Under the pieces are notes generated by a model. It had not been told where the DNA came from. It ran no database searches and was given only the letters and a program-made list of their open reading frames with translations. 64,000 nucleotides of DNA from Streptomyces netropsis (GTDB lineage: Bacteria > Actinomycetota > Actinomycetes > Streptomycetales > Streptomycetaceae), in assembly GCF_014203545.1 (NCBI RefSeq), contig NZ_JACHJG010000016.1, positions 1-64,000 of the forward strand. Direction: 5' to 3'. Positions 53,874 to 62,066 of this stretch are shown piece by piece. Both the position numbers and the translations under genes were made by a program. The first letter of the stretch is position 1. The number at the start of each line of letters is the position of its first letter.

Positions 53874-54431
53874 CTACGGGGGACCGGGCCGTCCGCCCCG
53901 GTCGGGGAAGGCGAGGAACACCGTTTCGGCGCCGCCCCGGAGCCGGATGTCGAAGCGGTACGTGCGGTGCCCGCCCGCTTCCGGTGCGGCCAGCAGGGTG
54001 GCGCGCCGGGCGGGCGGCAGGGCCTCGATCAAGGGGTCGTGCTCGGGAAAGGCGAGGTAGACGCGGGTGAACAGATGACGTGTCAGGCCCGGCACGAGGA
54101 GACACAGCGCGAGATACGGCGCCCCGCCGGGCGGCAGGGTGCGCAGCGTGTAGCGGCCGTCGTCGCGGGTGACGACACGGCCGAAACCCGTGAACGCGGC
54201 ACCGTCGCGCCGCAGGCTGCCGGGCGCGCCCACGAGCGAACCGTCCGGGGCGGCCTGCCAGAACTCCAGCAGCGCCTCGGGCACGGGTGCCCCGTCGCCG
54301 TCGCTGAGGCAACCGTGCACGGTGATCGTGTCCGGGTGTCCGACAGGGGCCGCCTCGCCGCCGCCGGGGAACGGCAGGGCGGTGCCGTGGAAGGGGCCGA
54401 TGGTCTGCGAGGGGGTGGCGGGCAGGGACAT
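53874..54431 (-). CDS. pcaG: Protocatechuate 3,4-dioxygenase alpha subunit
   Basis: A 185-residue intradiol dioxygenase-fold protein (SQTIGPFHGTALPF, then LLEFWQAAPDG and GRYTLRTLPPG). As in all alpha subunits the iron ligands are missing; it pairs with the catalytic beta subunit. It starts at the base next to the pcaH stop codon. Confidence 0.9.
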   Translation of the reverse strand: MSLPATPSQTIGPFHGTALPFPGGGEAAPVGHPDTITVHGCLSDGDGAPVPEALLEFWQAAPDGSLVGAPGSLRRDGAAFTGFGRVVTRDDGRYTLRTLPPGGAPYLALCLLVPGLTRHLFTRVYLAFPEHDPLIEALPPARRATLLAAPEAGGHRTYRFDIRLRGGAETVFLAFPDRGGRPGPP

Positions 54432-55178
54432 TCAGCGGCCCTCCTCGGCCCAGGTGGCGTCCGGCCCGTCCAGGACGATGTCCCAGCGGTAGCCCAGGGA
54501 CCGCTCGGGTTCGTTCAGCCCGGGGTCGTAGGCGGCGACCAGGCGTCGGCGGGCACTCGCGTCGCGGACGGAGGTCCAGATCGAGTCGTGGGGCAGGAGC
54601 GGGTCGCCGGGGAAGTACATCTGGGTGACCAGGCGCTGGGTGAACGCGGTACCGAAGAGGGAGAAATGCAGATGGGAGGGGCGCCAGGCGTTGTGATGGG
54701 TGACATCGGGATAGGCGCCCGGCCGGATGGTGGTGAAGCGGTAGCGGCCGTCGTCGTCGGTGAGGCACCGGCCCGCGCCCGTGAAGTTCGGGTCGAGCGG
54801 CGCCGCGTGCCGGTCCGCCCGGTGGACGTAGCGGCCGGCGGCGTTGGCCTGCCACAGCTCCACCAACTGGCCGCGCACCGGGCGTCCCCGGCCGTCCAGG
54901 ACCCGACCGCCGACGGTGATCCGCTCACCCAGCGGCTCCCCGCGGTGCCCGAGGGTCAGATCGGCGTCGAGCGGGCTCACATCGGCCGCGCCGAAGACGG
55001 GCGCGCGCCGTTCGACGGCGTCGGGATCGAGGACCAGGGGGACGGGCGGCTGCAGGGGGTGGCGCTCGACACGGCCGACGTACGGACGGACGCCGCCCGG
55101 CCCGTCGCCGGCCGTGACCCCGGCGAAGCCCGCGCCATCACGGCCGGTCCCTTGCACTAACGGTTCGGAGGCTGCCAT
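54432..55178 (-). CDS. pcaH: Protocatechuate 3,4-dioxygenase beta subunit
   Basis: The 248-residue catalytic subunit opens protocatechuate between its hydroxyls to give 3-carboxy-cis,cis-muconate. The iron ligands are visible: Tyr in AAGRYVHRADRH, Tyr in PGAYPDVTHHNAWRPSHLHF, and the two His of SHLHFSLFG. Codon 7 (55158-55160) is a rare TTA, so expression may depend on the bldA tRNA if this start is right. The ribosome site is weak. In Streptomyces pca operons the order pcaF-pcaH-pcaG is usual; pcaIJ, pcaB, pcaL and pcaR are not in this window. Confidence 0.92.
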   Translation of the reverse strand: MAASEPLVQGTGRDGAGFAGVTAGDGPGGVRPYVGRVERHPLQPPVPLVLDPDAVERRAPVFGAADVSPLDADLTLGHRGEPLGERITVGGRVLDGRGRPVRGQLVELWQANAAGRYVHRADRHAAPLDPNFTGAGRCLTDDDGRYRFTTIRPGAYPDVTHHNAWRPSHLHFSLFGTAFTQRLVTQMYFPGDPLLPHDSIWTSVRDASARRRLVAAYDPGLNEPERSLGYRWDIVLDGPDATWAEEGR

Positions 55179-55278
55179 GGCCAGGACCTACCCCGGCGCG
55201 CGGGCGGTTGATCCCCACGCGCCGGTCTCCCGGGGGTTCCAGGCCAGTCGGCGACCGCCGCCGGCCCGCTTCCCCCGG

Positions 55279-56472
55279 TCAGCGTTCGAGGACCAGCGCC
55301 TGTCCCTGCCCCACGCCGATGCACAGCGCCGCCAGCCCCGTACCCGAGCCCGCCGCCGCGAGCTGGTGGGCGATCGAGCCCGCCAGCCGGGCGCCGGAGC
55401 AGCCCAGCGGATGGCCGATCGCGATCGCCCCGCCACGGGCGTTGACGATGCCGGGGTCGAGATCCGGCCATTCCGCGAAACAGCCCAGGGCCTGGGCGGC
55501 GAAGGCCTCGTTGAGCTCGAAGTGGGTCACGTCGCCGAAGCCGCGGCCCGCCTTGGCCAGCGCCCGCCGTACCGCCTCGACGGGGCCGAGGCCGAACAGA
55601 TCCGGTTCGATGCCGGTGACGGCCGAGGCCCGCACCCGGGCCAGCGGCTCGCGGCCGGTCAGCCGCAGCCCCTCCTCGTCCACGAGCAGCAGCGCGGCGG
55701 CACCGTCGTTCAGCGGCGAGGAGTTGCCCGCGGTGACCGTGCCGCCCTCCGCACGGAAGACGGGCTTCAGCCGCGCCAGGGCCTCGGGGGAGGTGGCGTC
55801 GCGGATGGTCTCGTCACGCGGCAGCGGGACGCCGGGCAGGGGCACGACCTCCGCGTCGTAGGCGCCCTCCTTCCACGCCCGCGCCGCCTTCTCGTGACTG
55901 GCGAGCGCGAACGCGTCCTGCTGCTCCCGGGTGATGCCGTGCTTGTCCGCGATCAGTTCGGCGCCCTCGCCGAGCGAGGTCGTCCACCGCGGCTCCATGG
56001 CCGGGTTGGTCATCCGCCAGCCGAGGGTCGTCGAGTACATCCGCTGGTCGCCGACCGGGAAGGCCCGCTCGGGCTTGGGCATCACCCAGGGGGCGCGGCT
56101 CATCGACTCGACGCCGCCCGCGACGACCACCGACGCGTCACCGAGGGCGATGGCGCGGTACGCCTGCACGACCGCCTCCAGGCCGGAGGCGCACAGCCGG
56201 TTGACGGTCACGCCGGGCACGGTCACGGGCAGCCCCGCGAGCAGCACGGCCATCCGCGCGACGTTGCGGTTCTCCTCCCCGGCGCCGTTGGCGTTGCCGA
56301 GGATGACGTCGTCGATCCTGGCCGGATCGAGCTCGGGAGCCCGCTGGAGGAGGGACCGTACGACGTGTGCCGCGAGGTCGTCGGGGCGGACGGCGGCGAG
56401 GGCGCCGCCGTACTTGCCGACGGGGGTGCGGACGGCGTCGACGATGTAGACGTCGCGGATGCGGTCGTTCAT
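55279..56472 (-). CDS. pcaF: 3-oxoadipyl-CoA thiolase (acetyl-CoA acyltransferase)
   Basis: A 397-residue thiolase with nucleophile cysteine in VNRLCASGLEAVVQA, histidine in AIGHPLGCSGAR and the second cysteine in AALCIGVGQG. Placement 100 bp before pcaH on the same strand points to the beta-ketoadipate pathway, splitting 3-oxoadipyl-CoA into succinyl-CoA and acetyl-CoA. By sequence alone a general acetyl-CoA acyltransferase is possible. GGAGAA lies 7 bases before the ATG. Confidence 0.85.
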   Translation of the reverse strand: MNDRIRDVYIVDAVRTPVGKYGGALAAVRPDDLAAHVVRSLLQRAPELDPARIDDVILGNANGAGEENRNVARMAVLLAGLPVTVPGVTVNRLCASGLEAVVQAYRAIALGDASVVVAGGVESMSRAPWVMPKPERAFPVGDQRMYSTTLGWRMTNPAMEPRWTTSLGEGAELIADKHGITREQQDAFALASHEKAARAWKEGAYDAEVVPLPGVPLPRDETIRDATSPEALARLKPVFRAEGGTVTAGNSSPLNDGAAALLLVDEEGLRLTGREPLARVRASAVTGIEPDLFGLGPVEAVRRALAKAGRGFGDVTHFELNEAFAAQALGCFAEWPDLDPGIVNARGGAIAIGHPLGCSGARLAGSIAHQLAAAGSGTGLAALCIGVGQGQALVLER

Positions 56473-56657
56473 GGCTTCTCCATCAGCGGTCGGGCGGTCG
56501 GCGGTCGACGTCGTGTCCATGCGCGCCACCGCACGTGTTCGCCCAGTGAACGCTCGTTCATGATCGGCCGGTGACGAGTCTCGGCTGGCCGCCGAGCCCT
56601 GTCAATGGGCGTACGGGGGCCCCGGGGACGTGCGGCGGTGTCTGAGAGAGTGGGCCC

Positions 56658-58139
56658 ATGAGCGCAGTGGACACGCGTACGAACCATGTGGTCGTCATCG
56701 GTGGCGGGATCTCGGGGCTGGCGGCGGCCCACCGGCTGTCGCGGGGCGGCGCGAGGGTCACGGTCCTGGAGGCGTCGGGCCGGCTCGGCGGCAAGCTCCT
56801 GGCGGGCGAGATCGCGGGCGTGCCGGTGGACCTCGGGGCGGAGTCGATGCTGGCGCGGCGGCCGGAGGCCGTCGACCTGGCCCGCGCGGTCGGCCTCGCC
56901 GACCGGCTCCAGCCGCCGGCCGTCGCGACGGCGGCGCTGTGGACGCGCGGTGCCCTGCGGCCCATGCCCAAGGGCCATTTGATGGGCGTGCCCGGCGTCC
57001 TCGCCCCGCTGGCCGCTTCCGGGGTGCTCTCCGACGAGGGCCTCGCCCGGATCGCCCGGGACGAGGAGCTGCCGCACACGGAGACCGGTGAGGACGTCGC
57101 CGTCGGTGCCTACGTGGCGGAGCGGATGGGCCGTGAGGTCGTGGACCGGCTGGTGGAGCCGCTCCTGGGCGGCGTCTACGCGGGCGACGCCTATCGGATC
57201 TCGATGCGGGCGGCCGTCCCGAAGCTCTTCGAGGCGGCGCGCACCCATCGCTCGCTGACCGAAGGCGTACGTGCCGTCCAGGCGCAGGGCGACGGGGCCG
57301 CCTCCGGCGGAGCCGGCCGGGAGGTCGGGGACGGCGGAGCGGGGCGGGCCGGGGCGGCCCGGCCGGTCTTCATGGGCATCGCCGGTGGCGTCGGGCGGCT
57401 GCCCCTCGCCGTCGCGGACGCCGTGCGTGCGGCGGGCGGGGAGATCCGTCTCGACACGCCGGTGGTGGACGTGCGGCGCGAGGCCGACGGCTGGCGGATC
57501 GAGCTGGGGACGGGGACGGTCACGGCGGACGCCGTCGTCCTCGCCACCCCCGCGCACGACGCGGCCCGCCTGCTCGGGTACGTGTGCCGCCCGGCCTCCG
57601 CCGAGCTGGCCGCCGTCGAGTACGCCTCGATGGCCCTGGTCACCCTGGCCTTCCGCCGCCCGGACGTCGAAGGGATCGCGCACGGCAGCGGCTTCCTCGT
57701 GCCCCCCGTCGACGGCCGCAAGATCAAGGCGTCCACCTTCTCCAGCAACAAGTGGCAGTGGAACGCGGACGCCGACCCGGATCTCTTCGTCCTGCGTACC
57801 TCGATCGGGCGGTTCGGTGACGAGGACGATCTGACGCGCGAGGATGCCGAGCTGGTGTCGATGTCGCTCAAGGACCTCGGGGACGCGGTCGGCCTCGCGG
57901 CGACGCCCGTCGAGAGCCGCGTCACCCGCTGGCACGGCGGGCTGCCGCAGTACCCGGTGGGACACCTCGACCGGGTCGCCCGCATCCGCGAGCACGTCGC
58001 GAGCCTGCCCGGCCTGCGGGTCTGTGGCGCCGCCTACGACGGTGTCGGCATCCCGGCCTGCATTGCCAGCGGTCACCGGGCCGCCGACGAGGTCCTCGGG
58101 ACCCTGGCGGCGGGCGCCGAAGGCCGCGGGGGAGAATAG
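56658..58139 (+). CDS. hemG: Protoporphyrinogen/coproporphyrinogen III oxidase
   Basis: An FAD enzyme of the HemY/CgoX type (493 aa). It has the FAD motif VVVIGGGISGLAAAHRLSRGG at the N-terminus, LGGKLLAGEIAGVPVDLGAES, and the C-terminal GLRVCGAAYDGVGIPACIASG. In Actinobacteria with HemQ it oxidises coproporphyrinogen III to coproporphyrin III; CgoX is the newer name. A Gly/Ala-rich insert at about 214-235 is probably a disordered loop. hemQ starts 4 bp after the stop. Confidence 0.92.
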   Translation: MSAVDTRTNHVVVIGGGISGLAAAHRLSRGGARVTVLEASGRLGGKLLAGEIAGVPVDLGAESMLARRPEAVDLARAVGLADRLQPPAVATAALWTRGALRPMPKGHLMGVPGVLAPLAASGVLSDEGLARIARDEELPHTETGEDVAVGAYVAERMGREVVDRLVEPLLGGVYAGDAYRISMRAAVPKLFEAARTHRSLTEGVRAVQAQGDGAASGGAGREVGDGGAGRAGAARPVFMGIAGGVGRLPLAVADAVRAAGGEIRLDTPVVDVRREADGWRIELGTGTVTADAVVLATPAHDAARLLGYVCRPASAELAAVEYASMALVTLAFRRPDVEGIAHGSGFLVPPVDGRKIKASTFSSNKWQWNADADPDLFVLRTSIGRFGDEDDLTREDAELVSMSLKDLGDAVGLAATPVESRVTRWHGGLPQYPVGHLDRVARIREHVASLPGLRVCGAAYDGVGIPACIASGHRAADEVLGTLAAGAEGRGGE

Positions 58140-58143
58140 GGAC

Positions 58144-58860
58144 ATGACTGACGCCCCTCAGAAGACCCCGAACGCCGGCAAGAAGGCCAAGGACCTCAAC
58201 GAGGTCATCCGCTACACCCTCTGGTCGGTGTTCAAGCTGCGTGACGTCCTGCCCCAGGACCGGGCGGGCTACGCCGACGAGGTGGAGGAGCTGTTCGCGC
58301 AGCTCGCCGAGAAGGACGTCACCGTGCGCGGTACGTACGACCTGTCGGGTCTGCGGGCCGATGCCGATGTGATGATCTGGTGGCACTCGGAGACCTCGGA
58401 CGCCCTTCAGGACGCGTACAACCTCTTCCGCCGTACGAAGCTCGGCCGCGCGCTGGAGCCGGTGTGGTCGAACATGGCGCTGCACCGCCCCGCCGAGTTC
58501 AACAAGTCGCACATCCCGGCGTTCCTCGCGGATGAGACGCCGCGCGACTACGTCAGCGTCTACCCCTTCGTGCGCTCGTACGACTGGTACCTGCTGCCCG
58601 ACGAGGACCGCCGCCGCATGCTCGCGGACCACGGCAAGATGGCCCGCGGCTACCCGGACGTGCGCGCCAACACCGTCGCCTCCTTCTCGCTCGGCGACTA
58701 CGAGTGGATCCTGGCCTTCGAGGCCGACGAGCTGTACCGCATCGTCGACCTCATGCGCCACCTGCGTGCGTCGGAGGCCCGCATGCACGTCCGTGAAGAG
58801 GTGCCGTTCTACACGGGCCGCCGCAGGGCCGTCGCCGAGCTGGTCGCGGGTCTGGCCTAG
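58144..58860 (+). CDS. hemQ: Coproheme decarboxylase (HemQ/ChdC)
   Basis: A 238-residue chlorite-dismutase-fold protein that converts coproheme to haem b, the last step of the coproporphyrin-dependent pathway. KSHIPAF gives H123 and VYPFVRSYDWY gives Y140; their 17-residue spacing equals that of the distal His and catalytic Tyr described for actinobacterial ChdC. FSLGDYEWILAFEADELYRIVDLMRHLR is the C-terminal family block. It is cotranscribed with hemG. Confidence 0.93.
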   Translation: MTDAPQKTPNAGKKAKDLNEVIRYTLWSVFKLRDVLPQDRAGYADEVEELFAQLAEKDVTVRGTYDLSGLRADADVMIWWHSETSDALQDAYNLFRRTKLGRALEPVWSNMALHRPAEFNKSHIPAFLADETPRDYVSVYPFVRSYDWYLLPDEDRRRMLADHGKMARGYPDVRANTVASFSLGDYEWILAFEADELYRIVDLMRHLRASEARMHVREEVPFYTGRRRAVAELVAGLA

Positions 58861-58875
58861 TCGGGCGGCGGGCCG

Positions 58876-60453
58876 TCAGGTCCGCGTCGTGCCGCTCGTC
58901 GGTTGCGGCTCCGGGCGTGCCGCGCAGAAGGTGCGGCGCCCGGGGACCGCACCGGTGAGCAGGTAGCGCTCGGTGTGGCCGTTGATGCACGTGTTCGGGC
59001 CGCCCGCGAGGCCGTGCGTGCCCGCGTCGCGCTCGGTGACCAGCGCCGAGCCCGGCAGCCTGCGCTGGAGTTCCAGCGCTCCCCGGTAGGGCGTGGCCGC
59101 GTCCCGTTCGGCGGCCAGCAGCAGCGTGGGTGGCAGCGCGCCCTTCGCCACCCGGATCGCCAGCGGCCGCTGCTGGTGCGCCTGCCAGAACGCGCACGGC
59201 AGGTTCATCCAGGCGTTGTCCCACGTCTCGAAGGGTGCCCGGCGGGCGAGTCGGGTGTTGTCCCGGTTCCATACCGCCCAGGAGCGCGGCCAGGGCGCGT
59301 CGTTGCACTCCACTGCGGTGTAGACGGCATTGCTGTTCTCCTCCGCCCGGGCGGCCTCGGGGTCGGGCGCGGCGAGTACGCGCAGCGGCTCGTCGTCGCC
59401 GCGCAGGTACGCGGACAGGGCGTTGGCCCCCCGTGCCCAGAAACTGTCGGCGTAGCCGGTCTTGAGGAACGCCGACTGCAGCTGCCCCGGCCCGACCGTC
59501 CCGCCCGCGGGGTGCCGGGCGAGCCGTGCCCGCGCCTTGTCGTACGAGGCCAGCACCTGCTGGGCGGTGCTGCCCAGGTGGTAGACGTCGTCGTGCCGGG
59601 CGGCCCAGCGCCGCCAGTCGGCCCAGCGGGTCTCGAAGGCGGCGGACTGGTCGAGGTTGTTGCGGTACCAGATCTGGCTGGTGCGGGGGTCGACCACGCT
59701 GTCGAAGACCATGCGGCGCACGTGCCCCGGGAAGAGCGTGGCGTACAGGGCGCCGAAGTACGTGCCGTACGACGCCCCCATGTAGGAGAGCTGCTTCTCG
59801 CCGAGCGCGGCGCGCAGCACGTCGAGGTCACGGGCGTTGTTGAGGCTCGTGAAGTACTGGAGGCTGCTGCCCGCCTTCCGCGCGCACGACAGCGCGTACG
59901 CCCGTGCCTGCGCGACGCGCTTCTTCTTGTAGGCGGCGGAGGGGTGCTTCGGCGCCGGGGTGGGGGCCTTGGCGAACCGCTTCGGGTCCATGCAGGACAG
60001 CGGCGCCGAGCGGGCGACGCCGCGCGGCGCGTACCCGACGAAGTCGTACGCCCGGGCGGTCGCCTGCCACTGCGCGAGCCCGGCGAGCAGCGGGAACCAC
60101 ATGCCGGAGCTGCCCGGCCCGCCGGGGTTGTAGACCAGGGAGCCCTGGCGCTGGGCGGGGGTGCCGGTGGCCGAGGAGCGGCTGACGGTGAGGCGGATGT
60201 GCTTGCCGTCGGGGTGGGCGTAGTCCAGCGGTACGGACACCGTGCCGCACCGGATCGACTCCGGGAGCTGTTCGAAGGCCGGGCAGGCGCCGAAGGCGAT
60301 GCCCTTGGCGGCGGCCCGCTCGGCCGCGAGGGCCACGCCGCGCGCCTCGGCCCGGCCCTCCGGTGGGAGGGCGGGGCCGGCGCCGTCGGCGGGGGTGGTG
60401 AGTCCGGTGAGGACCAGGGACCCGAGGATTCCGTACAGGGCTACTGCTCGCAC
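58876..60453 (-). CDS. Secreted alpha/beta hydrolase, S33 tripeptidyl aminopeptidase-like
   Basis: A 525-residue exported enzyme with an N-terminal signal peptide (about 1-25, ending TPADGA). Oxyanion region: YNPGGPGSSGMW. Nucleophile Ser lies in YMGASYGTYFGAL, and the C-terminal TAP-like domain has LLLAAERDAATPYRGAL with the acid and DAGTHGLAGG with the His. This is the SCO-type tripeptidyl aminopeptidase family used for secreted protein processing. The GTG start follows GAAGGG by 8 bases. Confidence 0.87.
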   Translation of the reverse strand: MRAVALYGILGSLVLTGLTTPADGAGPALPPEGRAEARGVALAAERAAAKGIAFGACPAFEQLPESIRCGTVSVPLDYAHPDGKHIRLTVSRSSATGTPAQRQGSLVYNPGGPGSSGMWFPLLAGLAQWQATARAYDFVGYAPRGVARSAPLSCMDPKRFAKAPTPAPKHPSAAYKKKRVAQARAYALSCARKAGSSLQYFTSLNNARDLDVLRAALGEKQLSYMGASYGTYFGALYATLFPGHVRRMVFDSVVDPRTSQIWYRNNLDQSAAFETRWADWRRWAARHDDVYHLGSTAQQVLASYDKARARLARHPAGGTVGPGQLQSAFLKTGYADSFWARGANALSAYLRGDDEPLRVLAAPDPEAARAEENSNAVYTAVECNDAPWPRSWAVWNRDNTRLARRAPFETWDNAWMNLPCAFWQAHQQRPLAIRVAKGALPPTLLLAAERDAATPYRGALELQRRLPGSALVTERDAGTHGLAGGPNTCINGHTERYLLTGAVPGRRTFCAARPEPQPTSGTTRT

Positions 60454-60703
60454 TGGTCATCCCTTCACGTCAAATGCAACAAAAGGGATAATTGGTTCGG
60501 CAGTTGATGATGTAAAGCACCACGGAGCAGTGTCGGTCGCAATGCGCCCGAAGAGCTGTGCCGTACGGACGCCGTCCGGGCCCGCCCGCCGGGGGCGCCG
60601 GGCATGGGCGAGGCCCCGCGATCGGGGGGACGTCGCGGGACCTCACTCGGTTCAACGGGCGGGAAATTGGGTTGGTTCCCGCACTTCTGCGGCAGTATGG
60701 CGG

Positions 60704-61408
60704 ATGGGGGTGGTAGGAGTGCGCGAGCGGCCGGGTGCGAAGAGGACCGGGGACGGCAAGAACTATGATCCGGAGCGGCTGTTCCTGCCGCCCGACGACG
60801 ATCTCGCCCCGAACCGCCCGGGGGAGACGCTCCGCGCGCGGCTCGACGCGTCCGGCACCGGCCGGACCCGGCTCACCCTCGCCCGTCTCCTCGGGCGCAG
60901 GCCCGTGGAGGACGAGTGGCGCACGGCGCTGGCCGGTGAGCAGCTCGTCGGGACGGCGCTGGAGGAGCTGACGGCGGGCGGCTGGGAGGTGGTGCACTCC
61001 ATCGTCCTGCCGGGCGACGCGATCATCGCCCATCTGCTGATCGGCCCCGGCGGGGTCTTCTGCGTCGGGGTGAAGCACGCCCGCAAGCGGCGGGTCCTGG
61101 TCGACGACACCCTGGTCCGCGTGGCCCGGGAGCGCCGGCCGCGCCCGCACGTACGCGACGCGCGGCGGGACGCGGCGCGCTCGTCGCTGGTGCTCTCCCG
61201 GGGCTGCGGCTTCCCGGTGCGGGTACGGCCGGTGCTGGTGGTCGTCGGGGCCGCGAGCGTGGAGGTGCCGGCCGCGCCGGAGGGTGTACGGGTCCTGCGG
61301 GAGCGGGAGGTCCCCGAGCTCGGCGCCCTGGGCGGAGCCCTGCACCCGGACCGGGTGGCCCGCATCCACACGGTGGCCCGCAACCGCCGCGTCTGGCTGT
61401 GGGCGTGA
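60704..61408 (+). CDS. NERD (nuclease-related) domain protein
   Basis: About 234 residues; the NERD domain occupies roughly 85-200 (AGEQLVGTALEELTAGGWEVVHS, then HLLIGPGGVFCVGVKHARKRRV), a fold related to restriction endonucleases. The expected catalytic lysine-type motif is seen as VGVKHARKR, with little else to show activity. The start is uncertain: ATG 60704 lacks a clear ribosome site and in-frame GTG codons at 60710 and 60719 are alternatives. Role unknown. Confidence 0.75.
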   Translation: MGVVGVRERPGAKRTGDGKNYDPERLFLPPDDDLAPNRPGETLRARLDASGTGRTRLTLARLLGRRPVEDEWRTALAGEQLVGTALEELTAGGWEVVHSIVLPGDAIIAHLLIGPGGVFCVGVKHARKRRVLVDDTLVRVARERRPRPHVRDARRDAARSSLVLSRGCGFPVRVRPVLVVVGAASVEVPAAPEGVRVLREREVPELGALGGALHPDRVARIHTVARNRRVWLWA

Positions 61409-61468
61409 TGAGACGTCAGGAACCGTGCGGGAGGGGCGTGGGCGTCGCGGGCCCGGGCGGCGCCCCGA

Positions 61469-61861
61469 CTAGCGGCCGCCGACCGCCAGCAGCTGCCGCA
61501 GCAGGGCCTCGTCCACGGCGGTCAGCTCGGTGACGAAGCGGGTCAGCACGGCCTCCCGGTCCGGCCGGCCGTCGAGGACCTTGTGCATCCGGCGGGCGGC
61601 CAGCCCGCAGTCGTCGGTCACGGGGGCGTAGGCGTACGCCCGGCCGCGCGGGGTGCGGGTGAGCACCTCCTTGGCGTGCAGCCGGGACAGGATCGTCACC
61701 ACCGTGCTGTACGTCAGCTCGCCCGCGAGCCGGCCCTGGACCTCGCGGGGGGTCAGCGGGCCCTCGGCCCGCTGCAGCGCCGTGAGGACCTCGCCCTCCA
61801 GCGCCCCGTTCGCGCGGCGCCGGCCCTGACGGACCACGGTGGTAGGTGTGCCTGCTGACAT
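61469..61861 (-). CDS. BlaI/MecI/CopY family transcriptional repressor
   Basis: A 130-residue winged-helix repressor: HTH in GALEGEVLTALQRAEGPLTPREVQGRL and STVVTILSRLHAKEVLTRTPRGRAYAY, with a C-terminal dimerisation helix. The usual partner, an M56 BlaR1-like sensor protease, is not adjacent. Its own control region contains TACA-GAAG-TGTA (61921-61932), a BlaI-type operator half-site pair, over a TACACT -10-like box on its strand. It is divergent from a class A PBP gene. Confidence 0.87.
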   Translation of the reverse strand: MSAGTPTTVVRQGRRRANGALEGEVLTALQRAEGPLTPREVQGRLAGELTYSTVVTILSRLHAKEVLTRTPRGRAYAYAPVTDDCGLAARRMHKVLDGRPDREAVLTRFVTELTAVDEALLRQLLAVGGR

Positions 61862-61920
61862 GCCTGCGGCGTTCCCTCTGTTCGTCTTCCCGCCCGGTAC
61901 GACCCGGGATGTTCCTCGTC

Positions 61921-61932
61921 TACAGAAGTGTA
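61921..61932. promoter_or_regulatory. BlaI-type operator TACA-N4-TGTA
   Basis: The dyad overlaps a TACACT -10-like box read on the minus strand, 60 bp before the repressor start, fitting autoregulation. It also lies 135 bp before the PBP gene on the other strand. Confidence 0.55.
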
Positions 61933-62066
61933 AAGGCGTGGTGAGGCTGCTCCTGCCACCCTTTCCGGCCGTCCCGGCGGCGGATCCTCCGGCCCGAGGG
62001 AGGTTCCGGGACGACTGTGACGGAGCTTTCATCCCGGGAATTTGACCCGGGCCGTAGGGTCGAGCG

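Noticed and set aside
53874..54431. pcaG as a degenerate gene lacking iron ligands
   Set aside because: Absence of the ligands is normal for the alpha subunit, which pairs with the intact beta subunit.
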